Below are positions 1-6,366 of a DNA stretch of 6,366 bases, piece by piece (the stretch's first letter is position 1; the number at the start of each line of letters is the position of its first letter). The stretch is from Defluviicoccus sp. Its GTDB lineage: Bacteria > Pseudomonadota > Alphaproteobacteria > MPNO01. The notes under the pieces are model-generated. The model ran no database searches, was not told the origin of the DNA, and saw nothing but the letters and a program-made list of their open reading frames with translations. The translations under genes and the position numbers were made by a program. The stretch spans positions 1-6,366 of the forward strand of contig JAPPHW010000170.1 in assembly GCA_028820945.1 (NCBI GenBank). The letters are read 5' to 3'.

Positions 1-49
<49 letters not shown>

Positions 50-61
50 CCGCGCCATGGC

Positions 62-90
62 TATGTAGGGCGATTACCGGAAGAGCGCAA
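62..90 (-). promoter_or_regulatory. Weak candidate sigma-70-like promoter for tRNA-Pro
   Basis: On the minus strand, TTGCGC (90-85) and TACATA (67-62) are separated by 17 bases, and the second box ends 12 bases before the first base of the tRNA. Each box matches the E. coli consensus at only three of six positions, so spacing and location carry most of the case. The -35-like box begins just after the hydrolase stop codon. It could be chance. The alternative is that the tRNA is processed from readthrough of the suf operon. Confidence 0.25.
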
Positions 91-93
91 TGC

Positions 94-1050
94 TCAGGCG
101 AATGCGGCGCGGATAGCGGCCGCCGATTCCTTCGCCGCCTCGACCGCGAGATCGATCCCGCCCAGCATGAACATGAAGCCGTGGATGGTGCTGTCGAGCA
201 CGCGATAGGTCGCGGGCACGCCGGCGGCGGCGAGCGCGTCGACGAAGGCCTTGTTGTCGTCCCGTCTGGGGTCGAACCCGGCGGTCATCAGCCAGGTCGG
301 CGGGAGAATCGAGAAATCGTCGATTTTCATCGGCGCAACGAGGGGATCGGCGAGGTCCTGGGGGCCGTTGAGGTAGTGGCCCATCGACCATTTCATCAGT
401 CCCGAGTTGAGGAAATAGCCTTCCGAAAGGGTCCGCATCGACTCGGTCTCCGGCCCGCCCGCGGTCCCCGGGTACCAGAGGAACTGGTGCGCGATCGAAG
501 GCCCTCCCCGGCGATGGGCGAGCTGGCCCACGCCGATGGCGAGCGTCCCGCCCGAAGAGTCGCCCCCGACCGCCAGCCGCGCCGGATCGGCACCGATTTC
601 ATCGGCATGCGCGGCGGCCCACGCCGTCGCCGTATAGCAATCCTCGTGCGCGGCGGGGAACTTGTGCTCCGGCGCGCGGCGGTAGTCGACCGAAAGGACC
701 AGGCACCCCGCCCCCTCGGAAATCAGCCGGCAGAAGCTCTCATGCGTCCCGATGCCGCCGAACACGTAGCCGCCGGCATGGAAGAACGCCATCAGGGGCA
801 AGGCTCCTTCGGCCTCGGTGGGCCGATAGAGCCGCGCGGCGATCTCCTGGCGGGGCTCCTGCCCCGGTATCGTCAGATCCACGACCCTGCCGATCGGAGG
901 CTTCGGGTCGAGGTCCCAATCGCGCACGAAATCCTCGATATGGCGCCGCGCGGCGTCCGGGGACATGTCGGCCACTTGCGGAACGCCGGGCCCGTCGAGA
1001 TCGGCGAGGACGCGCGCGGTTTGCGGATCGAGCTCGCGTCCGGGGGCCAT
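94..1050 (-). CDS. Alpha/beta hydrolase, hormone-sensitive-lipase (family IV) esterase
   Basis: A 318-residue protein of typical family length, with no signal peptide or membrane segment, so probably a cytoplasmic carboxylesterase. The oxyanion-hole motif is HAGG (91-94) followed by YVFGG. The nucleophile elbow is GDSSGG (163-168) with S165 as predicted nucleophile. D260 in the GFDPRRD motif and H290 in the IHGF motif complete the triad. Residues 1 to about 50 resemble the helical cap of this family. The usual HGGG is HAGG here, but the two glycines that normally form the oxyanion hole remain. The ATG lies 3 bases after the stop of the hexapeptide-protein gene and has no clear Shine-Dalgarno site, suggesting translation coupled to that gene. 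It is the last protein gene before tRNA-Pro. The natural substrate cannot be read from sequence; a short-chain ester is a family-level expectation. Its link to iron-sulfur assembly is unexplained. Confidence 0.93.
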   Translation of the reverse strand: MAPGRELDPQTARVLADLDGPGVPQVADMSPDAARRHIEDFVRDWDLDPKPPIGRVVDLTIPGQEPRQEIAARLYRPTEAEGALPLMAFFHAGGYVFGGIGTHESFCRLISEGAGCLVLSVDYRRAPEHKFPAAHEDCYTATAWAAAHADEIGADPARLAVGGDSSGGTLAIGVGQLAHRRGGPSIAHQFLWYPGTAGGPETESMRTLSEGYFLNSGLMKWSMGHYLNGPQDLADPLVAPMKIDDFSILPPTWLMTAGFDPRRDDNKAFVDALAAAGVPATYRVLDSTIHGFMFMLGGIDLAVEAAKESAAAIRAAFA

Positions 1051-1053
1051 CGC

Positions 1054-1659
1054 CTAACCGCCGCGCGCCTGGTAGAGCGGCTTCGAGCCGGCGAAGGTCA
1101 GCCTCGGCCCTTCGCGGTCGACGCGGTGGAGCGCATCGACGCGTTCCATCGAAGCCCAGGCGCGCTCGCGGGCGCTGTGATAGTCGGCGTTGGCGTCGGC
1201 CATCCACCCGGTCTCTTCGTCGGTGATCTCGCGCATGATCTTCGCCGGTACGCCGGCGACGATGGTCCTCTCCGGAACCTGGAAATCCGAGCGCACGAAG
1301 GCTAGCGCCGCCACGATCGCCCGGCTGCCGATTACCGCGCCGTCCATCACCACCGCGTTCATGCCGACCAGCGCATGGTCGCCGACCGAACAGCCGTGCA
1401 GAACGGCTCCGTGTCCCACAGAGACGTCCGCGCCCACCACGGTCTCGCCGCCCGCGTAGCAGTGGATGCTGCAGTTGTCCTGGACGTTCGAGCCTTCCGC
1501 TATACGAATCTGGCCGAAATCGCCGCGCAGGCTCGCGGACGGCGCGATATAGCAGCCGGGACCGACGATCACATCGCCGATCAGGACCGCCGACTCGTGG
1601 ACATAGGCGGTGGGGTGAACGACCGGGGTCACCCCGTCGATGGAATAGACCTTGGGCAT
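1054..1659 (-). CDS. Gamma-carbonic-anhydrase-like hexapeptide protein (PaaY/CaiE type)
   Basis: A 201-residue left-handed beta-helix protein. Imperfect hexapeptide repeats run from about residue 12 to 125, followed by a helical tail. H66, H83 and H88 match the three metal-binding histidines of gamma-class carbonic anhydrases. R45-G46-D47 and Q60-D61-N62 match the conserved residues around the active site. Such proteins form trimers with the metal at subunit interfaces. The overall pattern (VLIGDV, ASLRGDFG, NVQDNC, LVGMNAVVMDGAVIG) and the length of about 200 residues are closer to PaaY/CaiE than to the shorter YrdA group. E. coli PaaY is a thioesterase for ring-hydroxylated phenylacetyl-CoA, but no phenylacetate or carnitine genes are visible here. 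So thioesterase, carbonic anhydrase or another role all remain open. Its ATG directly follows the sufA stop (TGAATG), with no Shine-Dalgarno site, which implies coupling to sufA. Confidence 0.92.
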   Translation of the reverse strand: MPKVYSIDGVTPVVHPTAYVHESAVLIGDVIVGPGCYIAPSASLRGDFGQIRIAEGSNVQDNCSIHCYAGGETVVGADVSVGHGAVLHGCSVGDHALVGMNAVVMDGAVIGSRAIVAALAFVRSDFQVPERTIVAGVPAKIMREITDEETGWMADANADYHSARERAWASMERVDALHRVDREGPRLTFAGSKPLYQARGG

Positions 1660-1995
1660 TCAGACGTGGAAGGACTCGCCGCAGCCGCAGCGTCCCTTCT
1701 CGTTGGGGTTGTTGAACACGAAGCCGGACTGGAGCTTGTCCTCGACATAATCCATTTCGGTGCCGATCAGGAACATCAGCGCCCTGCCGTCGATCATAAC
1801 GGTGACGCCCTTCTCCTCCACCACCTCGTCGAGCGGGTTCTGCTCGGCGGCGAACTCCATCTGGTAGGCCATGCCGGAGCAGCCGCCGGTACGGATACCG
1901 ATGCGGAGCCCCACGGCGGGTTCCTCGCGCCGCCCCATCAGATACCGCACGCGGTCGGCGGCGGCGTCGGTCAGAGTCATCGCCTGCTTGTTCAT
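1660..1995 (-). CDS. sufA: SufA/IscA/HesB A-type iron-sulfur carrier
   Basis: A 111-residue A-type carrier, close to the usual 105-120. It has the three invariant cysteines: C39 in TGGCSGM, and C103 and C105 in the CGCGESF tail. These bind a [2Fe-2S] or [4Fe-4S] cluster, usually in a dimer, for delivery to target apoproteins. The FVFNNPN stretch before the last cysteines is also characteristic. The first ATG was chosen over M6 because GGAG lies 7 bases upstream of it (2006-2003). The gene begins 16 bases after sufT and its stop abuts the next ATG. Its place at the end of the suf genes fits late cluster transfer. The split between SufA, IscA and ErpA rests on context; an ErpA-like role cannot be excluded. 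Confidence 0.95.
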   Translation of the reverse strand: MNKQAMTLTDAAADRVRYLMGRREEPAVGLRIGIRTGGCSGMAYQMEFAAEQNPLDEVVEEKGVTVMIDGRALMFLIGTEMDYVEDKLQSGFVFNNPNEKGRCGCGESFHV

Positions 1996-2002
1996 CGCGT
2001 CG

Positions 2003-2006
2003 CTCC
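2003..2006 (-). promoter_or_regulatory. Ribosome binding site of sufA
   Basis: GGAG on the minus strand, 7 bases before the ATG at 1995, within the 16-base gap after the sufT stop. It decides in favour of the first ATG over the internal ATG five codons later. Confidence 0.7.
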
Positions 2007-2011
2007 GGTCA

Positions 2012-2371
2012 TCACATGAACCCCAGTTCGAGCTTTGCGGCTTCGCTCATCATTTCCGGGGTCCAGGGCGGATCCCAGGTGAGCTCGACATGCACGTCGT
2101 TGACGTCGTCGACACCGCGCACGCGCGACTCGACCTCGATAGGCAAAGACTCGGCAACCGGGCACATCGGCGATGTCAGCGTCATCAGAATGTCGACATC
2201 GCGCGACTCAGAAACGCTGACGTCGTAGATCAGGCCGAGCTCGTAGATGTTGACCGGTATCTCCGGGTCGTAAACGCTGCTGACCGCCTCGACCACCGCC
2301 CGGTGAAGCGTGTCGGCTCCGCCTTGGGAAGCAGCCTGGGCCGGCTCGGTGCCGATCATGTCGTCATCCAT
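2012..2371 (-). CDS. sufT: SufT, DUF59/MIP18-family iron-sulfur maturation protein
   Basis: A 119-residue single-domain protein of the MIP18/DUF59 family. After a poorly conserved, Ala/Gln-rich amino end (1-20) it shows the family core: V33-Y-D35-P36-E37-I-P-V-N-I-Y-E-L-G-L-I-Y, then MTLTSPMCPVAESLP with the conserved C70, and a tail with the DPPWTPEMMSE motif. SufT proteins help mature iron-sulfur clients, probably at the cluster-transfer stage; in eukaryotes the MIP18 relative works in the cytosolic targeting complex. The ATG is 6 bases after the sufU stop, and GGAG (2384-2381), which lies inside the end of sufU, is 9 bases upstream. A start at M5 is possible but less well placed. Placement between sufU and sufA supports the assignment. 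Confidence 0.94.
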   Translation of the reverse strand: MDDDMIGTEPAQAASQGGADTLHRAVVEAVSSVYDPEIPVNIYELGLIYDVSVSESRDVDILMTLTSPMCPVAESLPIEVESRVRGVDDVNDVHVELTWDPPWTPEMMSEAAKLELGFM

Positions 2372-2377
2372 TGCCGC

Positions 2378-2833
2378 TCACTCCGTCGTCACGTCGTCGG
2401 CAACGCCGTCGAGCGCCGCCGTCATGGTATGCCAGGGAAGGGTCGCGCACTTTACCCGCATGGGAAATTCGCGCACGCCGATCAGGGTCGCGAGCTTGTC
2501 GAGCGCTTCGAGCTCGTCATCCGAGATGTCCCCCTTGCGGGTGACGATCTCGTGGAACCGCTCGAAGGTCGCACGCGCTTCCCCGATCTCCGTTCCCTTG
2601 ATCAATTCTGTCATCATCGAGGCCGAAGCCACTGAAATCGCACAGCCTTTCGCTTCGAACATGATGTCGTCGATCATGCCGTTTCCGACCTGCATATAGA
2701 CCCGCACCTTGTCGCCGCAGAGCGGGTTGTTGCCGTTCGCCTCGTGGCTGCGCGGCTCCAGCGCACCCGAATTCCGCGGGTTTCGGGAATGGTCGAGGAT
2801 GACGTCCTGGTACAGGCTGCGGAGGTCGATCAT
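2378..2833 (-). CDS. sufU: SufU-type sulfur acceptor/scaffold protein
   Basis: A 151-residue protein of the IscU/NifU-N family. It opens with LYQDVILDHSRNPRN, characteristic of SufU. The ligand set is C39 and D41 (PLCGD), C64 (KGCAIS) and C129 (VKCATLPWH). A SufU-type insertion of charged, helical sequence lies before the last cysteine (about 88-124). In Bacillus subtilis these positions bind zinc, and the protein accepts persulfide sulfur from SufS rather than acting as a classical IscU scaffold. No SufE gene is visible, so SufU is the probable SufS partner. Its ATG overlaps the sufS stop by 4 bases (ATGA), and AGGAG (2849-2845) lies 11 bases upstream inside sufS. Whether it also carries clusters in this organism cannot be told from sequence. 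Confidence 0.93.
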   Translation of the reverse strand: MIDLRSLYQDVILDHSRNPRNSGALEPRSHEANGNNPLCGDKVRVYMQVGNGMIDDIMFEAKGCAISVASASMMTELIKGTEIGEARATFERFHEIVTRKGDISDDELEALDKLATLIGVREFPMRVKCATLPWHTMTAALDGVADDVTTE

Positions 2834-4068
2834 CGGCCGAATATCTCCTGCACGCGGCCGAGCGCGTCCACCAGCGCGTCGACTTCCTGCCTCGTGTTGT
2901 AGAGCCCGAAGGAGGCGCGCACGGTGGCCGCGACGTCGAACCGGTCCATCACCGGCTGGGCGCAGTGGTGGCCTGTGCGGACGGCCACGCCCTCGCGGTC
3001 GAGGATGGTGCCGACATCGTGCGGGTGCACGTCTTCCAGGTTGAAGGAGACGATGGCCGCCTTTTCAGGCGCGGTCCCGATCAGCCTGACCGAGTTGAGC
3101 GCGCCGAGCCGGGCGGTGGCGTATTCGAGGATGTCGTTCTCATGCGCGCCGATGCTGTCGAGTCCGATCCCGGTCACGTAATCGATCGCGGCGCCGAGTC
3201 CGATCGCGCCCGCGATATGGGGCGTCCCCGCCTCGAACTTGAACGGCAGGTCGGCATAGGTGGTCTTCTCGAAGGTGACGACCTCGATCATCTCGCCGCC
3301 GCCCTGATAAGGCGGCATCGCCTTCAACAGCGATTCCTTGCCGTAGAGAATGCCGATTCCGCTCGGCCCATAGAGCTTGTGGCCGGAGTAGACATAAAAG
3401 TCGACATCGAGCGCGCGCACGTCGACCGCCATGTGCGGCACCGCCTGGCAGCCGTCCAGCAGCACCAGCGCGCCGTGCCGATGCGCGATCCGAATGACCT
3501 CGTCCACCGGGACCACGGTGCCGAGCGCGTTCGACACGTGGGTGATGGCAACCATCCGCGTCCGCGGCCCGACCAGCGATTCCAGCGCGTCCATGTCGAG
3601 CACGCCGTCATCGTCGATCGGCGCGACCCTGATAACGGCGCCCGTCTGTTCCGCCACGATCTGCCAGGGCACGATGTTGGAGTGGTGCTCCATCACCGAG
3701 AGCACGATCTCGTCGCCGGGTTCCAGATTGGCCCGTCCCCAGCTCGACGCGACGAGGTTGATCCCCTCGGTGGCGCCGCGGACGAAAATCGCCTCGTGCG
3801 CGTGCTCGGCGTTGATGAACGCGCGCGCCTTCTCCCGCGCGCCCTCCATCGCCTCGGTCGCCTTCTGGCTCATATAGTGGACGCCGCGGTGGACGTTGGC
3901 GTACTCGGTCTCATAGACCCGCGACAGGCTGTCGATCACCGCTCGGGGCTTCTGGGCGCTCGCCCCGTTGTCGAGATAGACCAGCGGCTTGTCGTAGACG
4001 CTCTCGCCCAGGATCGGGAAATCCCGGCGGATCGCGTCGATGTCGTAGGCGCCGTTCGCTGCCGCCAT
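2830..4068 (-). CDS. sufS: SufS, group II cysteine desulfurase (PLP-dependent)
   Basis: A 412-residue aminotransferase class V enzyme that removes sulfur from cysteine, giving alanine and an enzyme persulfide. Visible: LDNGASAQKP near the amino end (32-41), EHHSNIVPW with H129 next to the cofactor, D205 in LLDGCQ, the cofactor lysine K231 in SGHKLYGP, the RTGHHCAQP loop with catalytic C369, and R384 in the substrate-binding RASFGLYN segment. H350 in VHPHDV corresponds to the B. subtilis SufS histidine that enters the SufU zinc site; E. coli SufS, which uses SufE, has tyrosine there. This start gives the usual short amino end, lies 1 base after the sufD stop and has GGGGA 8 bases upstream. An in-frame ATG at 4107 would add 13 residues and has a stronger Shine-Dalgarno site, so the start is uncertain. 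Confidence 0.96.
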   Translation of the reverse strand: MAAANGAYDIDAIRRDFPILGESVYDKPLVYLDNGASAQKPRAVIDSLSRVYETEYANVHRGVHYMSQKATEAMEGAREKARAFINAEHAHEAIFVRGATEGINLVASSWGRANLEPGDEIVLSVMEHHSNIVPWQIVAEQTGAVIRVAPIDDDGVLDMDALESLVGPRTRMVAITHVSNALGTVVPVDEVIRIAHRHGALVLLDGCQAVPHMAVDVRALDVDFYVYSGHKLYGPSGIGILYGKESLLKAMPPYQGGGEMIEVVTFEKTTYADLPFKFEAGTPHIAGAIGLGAAIDYVTGIGLDSIGAHENDILEYATARLGALNSVRLIGTAPEKAAIVSFNLEDVHPHDVGTILDREGVAVRTGHHCAQPVMDRFDVAATVRASFGLYNTRQEVDALVDALGRVQEIFGR

Positions 4069-4069
4069 C

Positions 4070-5389
4070 TCAACCGTCCCCGTTCGCGGCGCGGCGCAAC
4101 CATCCATCGACCGCCTCCTCCACCGCCGTCCTCGCCGCCTCGATCGGCAGCAGCGTCAACAGATCGGCCACGAAAGCGCGGGTCAGGAGCGCGCGGGCCT
4201 CGGCCTCGTCGATCCCCCGGGCGCGCAGGTAGAACAGCGCATCCTTGTCGAGGTCGCCCACGGTCGCGCCGTGGCTGCATTTCACGTCGTCGGCGAAGAT
4301 GCGGAGCTCGGGCTTGTTCTGCGCCTCCGCGCCGGGCGAGAGCAGCAGGCTGCGGCCGGACTGGCGGGCGTTGGTCTTCTGCGCGTCCTTCTCGACGACG
4401 ACACGGCCCTGGAAGACGGTCCTCGCGTTGTCGTCGGCCACATTGCGGAACACCTGCTCGCTCTCGGTGTGGGGCGCGGCGTGGGTAATCTCGGTGGTGT
4501 GATCGACATGGCGGCGTCCGTGGGCGAGAGCACCGCCTGAAAGGCTGCATTCCGCACCCGGGCCGGAGAGACGCACGACGAACTCGTTCCTGACCACCCT
4601 GCCCCCGAGGGTGAGCGCCTGCGCCGCGTAATTCGCGTCCCGCGCGACATCCATCGTCATGCGGCCGGTGTGCACCGCCCCGGCGCCGTGTCGGATCATC
4701 GCGACGTGACGGAGCCGTCCGCCCTGTTCGATCGCGCCTTCGAGCACGGTATTGGTCCAGCCGGTACTCCCCGAACGGCCGATGAAGACCTCTGCCAAAT
4801 CCGCTTCGGCGCCCGCGCCGATCCTGAGCACGTTGCGTGGATGGACGGCGCCGGCCTCGCCACTCAGGAGGTGGACGACGAGAATCGGCTTATCGAGTTT
4901 CGTGCCCGCCGGCACATCGACCACCACCCCGTCGCGCGTCATCGCGGTGTTGAGCGCGGCAAGAGCTTCCTGTCCCGCCCCGTCCCACTCGGCCAGACCG
5001 GGTCCGAGGATGGCGGCCGCGTCGCCGCATCCGTTTCCGAGATGGGCGGACAGCACGTCGAGCCTCGCGCCGCCGGACTGCGCTCCGTGCGCCGAGAGAG
5101 CGGCGTCGTAACGGCCGTCGACGAACACGATACGCTCGGCATCGAGCGACGCGAGAGCGCCGGGCAGCTCGGCAACCGTCTCGCCGTCGGTCCGCCCCGC
5201 GAGACCGGCGAGGTCCAGCCGGTCCAGCCGGCGGAGATCGGTATAGCGCCAGCTTTCGTCGCGCCGGCTCGGCAAACCCGTCGACACGAATTTCGCCATC
5301 GCCGCTTCGCGCAGCCGCGCCACCTCGGCGTTGCCGTGCCCGGGAAGCTCCGCGTTCGCCGCCGCGAAGGCTCGGTTGAAACGTTCCAT
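4070..5389 (-). CDS. sufD: SufD, FeS scaffold complex subunit
   Basis: A 439-residue SufB/SufD-family protein (E. coli SufD is 423). The amino part has the LPSRRDESWRYTDLRRL segment (39-55); a right-handed beta-helix core follows, and the carboxyl end has NKPELRIF, KCSHGATVGDLD (370-381) and FYLRARGI. H373 corresponds to E. coli SufD H360, which pairs with a SufB cysteine at the site of cluster formation. SufD joins SufB and two SufC subunits in the SufBC2D scaffold. The frame is open up to an ATG at 5488, but that would overlap sufC by 71 bases. I chose the ATG at 5389 conservatively; a TTG at 5404 (444 residues) has GAGGGA 9 bases upstream and may be the true start. The stop is 1 base before the preferred sufS start. 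Confidence 0.95.
   Translation of the reverse strand: MERFNRAFAAANAELPGHGNAEVARLREAAMAKFVSTGLPSRRDESWRYTDLRRLDRLDLAGLAGRTDGETVAELPGALASLDAERIVFVDGRYDAALSAHGAQSGGARLDVLSAHLGNGCGDAAAILGPGLAEWDGAGQEALAALNTAMTRDGVVVDVPAGTKLDKPILVVHLLSGEAGAVHPRNVLRIGAGAEADLAEVFIGRSGSTGWTNTVLEGAIEQGGRLRHVAMIRHGAGAVHTGRMTMDVARDANYAAQALTLGGRVVRNEFVVRLSGPGAECSLSGGALAHGRRHVDHTTEITHAAPHTESEQVFRNVADDNARTVFQGRVVVEKDAQKTNARQSGRSLLLSPGAEAQNKPELRIFADDVKCSHGATVGDLDKDALFYLRARGIDEAEARALLTRAFVADLLTLLPIEAARTAVEEAVDGWLRRAANGDG
4114..4121 (-). promoter_or_regulatory. Strong Shine-Dalgarno-like site before an alternative sufS start
   Basis: GGAGGAGG on the minus strand lies inside the end of sufD, 6 bases before an in-frame ATG at 4107-4105. 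It is the best ribosome-binding match I found in the window. It may mark a real 425-residue SufS start, or may simply be two Glu codons of SufD (GAGGAG). Confidence 0.4.
5212..5229 (-). repeat. 9-base tandem duplication inside sufD
   Basis: The plus strand reads GGTCCAGCC twice in a row. On the coding strand it lies in the Leu/Arg/Asp stretch RRLDRLDLAGLAG (SufD about residues 53-65), giving the repeated RLD unit. It is in frame and does not disturb the gene. It probably reflects slippage or relaxed constraint in a variable linker. Confidence 0.6.
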
Positions 5390-5413
5390 GTCGGCGGTAG
5401 GCAAGGCCGCGTT

Positions 5414-5417
5414 TCCC

Positions 5418-5419
<2 letters not shown>
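5414..5419 (-). promoter_or_regulatory. Probable ribosome binding site of sufD
   Basis: GAGGGA overlaps the sufC stop codon (TGAGGGA). It is 9 bases before a TTG at 5404 but 24 bases before the ATG at 5389, so its spacing favours the TTG start. Confidence 0.5.
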
Positions 5420-6172
<753 letters not shown>

Positions 6173-6173
<1 letters not shown>

Positions 6174-6366
6174 CAGCCGACGCTCCCTTCGAGGCTCACC
6201 TCGAGCAGCTTCTGCGCCTCGACGGCGAATTCCATCGGCAACTCGCGCAGCACTTCCTTGCAGAACCCGTTGACGATCAGCGAGACCGCTTCCTCCGGAT
6301 CGAGCCCGCGCTGCAGGCAGTAGAACAGCTGGTCCTCGCTGATCTTCGACGTCGTCGCCTCGTGCT
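6173..6366 (-). CDS. sufB: SufB, FeS scaffold subunit (C-terminal 63 codons only)
   Basis: The window edge cuts this gene; only the last 63 codons and the TGA stop are present, with the reading frame running off at 6366. The translation contains [38 protein letters not shown] and a SLEGSVG end, the highly conserved SufB carboxyl terminus. SufB is the main scaffold of the SufBC2D complex, on which the cluster is built from sulfur delivered by SufS-SufU. The catalytic cysteine region and the amino half are outside the window. The stop overlaps the sufC start by one base, so the two are likely translationally coupled. The operon promoter and any Rrf2-type regulator would lie further upstream and are not visible. 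Confidence 0.97.

Noticed and set aside
83..95. Short inverted repeat GAGC-GCAAT-GCTC at the hydrolase stop as a possible terminator
   Set aside because: The stem has only four base pairs and no T-run follows on the minus strand, so it does not meet the pattern of an intrinsic terminator.
2965..4488. A 507-codon open frame on the plus strand opposite sufS and sufD
   Set aside because: It is antisense to two well-identified genes. Its translation is rich in Arg, His, Asp and Val with no recognisable domain. This is the usual by-product of GC-rich third positions on the coding strand.

Overview
The window is a single, tightly packed operon read entirely on the minus strand. It carries most of a SUF iron-sulfur cluster assembly system, followed by two accessory enzymes and a partial tRNA gene. 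The DNA is GC-rich, with strong G/C third-position bias, which produces long meaningless open frames on the opposite strand. Gene order, the SufD amino end, the use of SufU rather than SufE and the SufT gene suggest an alphaproteobacterium, perhaps of the Sphingomonadales. That placement is inference from gene content and remembered family sequences, not a search result.

Reading in the direction of transcription (high to low coordinates): the last 63 codons of sufB (6366-6173); sufC, the ATPase (6173-5418); sufD (about 5389-4070); sufS, the cysteine desulfurase (about 4068-2830); a SufU-type sulfur-transfer/scaffold protein (2833-2378); sufT, of the DUF59/MIP18 family (2371-2012); a SufA/IscA A-type carrier (1995-1660); a gamma-carbonic-anhydrase-like hexapeptide protein of the PaaY/CaiE type (1659-1054); an alpha/beta hydrolase of the hormone-sensitive-lipase family (1050-94); and the 5' part of tRNA-Pro(UGG) (49-1, cut by the window edge). 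No intergenic gap exceeds 44 bases. Several junctions overlap or touch: TGATG at sufB/sufC, ATGA at sufS/sufU and TGAATG at sufA/hexapeptide gene.

Together, SufS takes sulfur from cysteine and SufU accepts it. SufBCD builds the cluster using SufC ATPase activity. SufA and SufT help carry or mature clusters for client proteins. SufS carries the histidine (H350) that in Bacillus subtilis swaps into the zinc site of SufU, and SufU here has the matching C/D/C/C ligand set, so the two look like a genuine SufS-SufU pair. The operon's promoter, any Rrf2-type regulator and most of sufB lie beyond the right edge.

I see no new system in the strict sense. The least ordinary features are the two metabolic enzymes joined to the suf operon without Shine-Dalgarno sites of their own, two competing sufS starts, an uncertain sufD start, and the lack of a visible terminator before tRNA-Pro.
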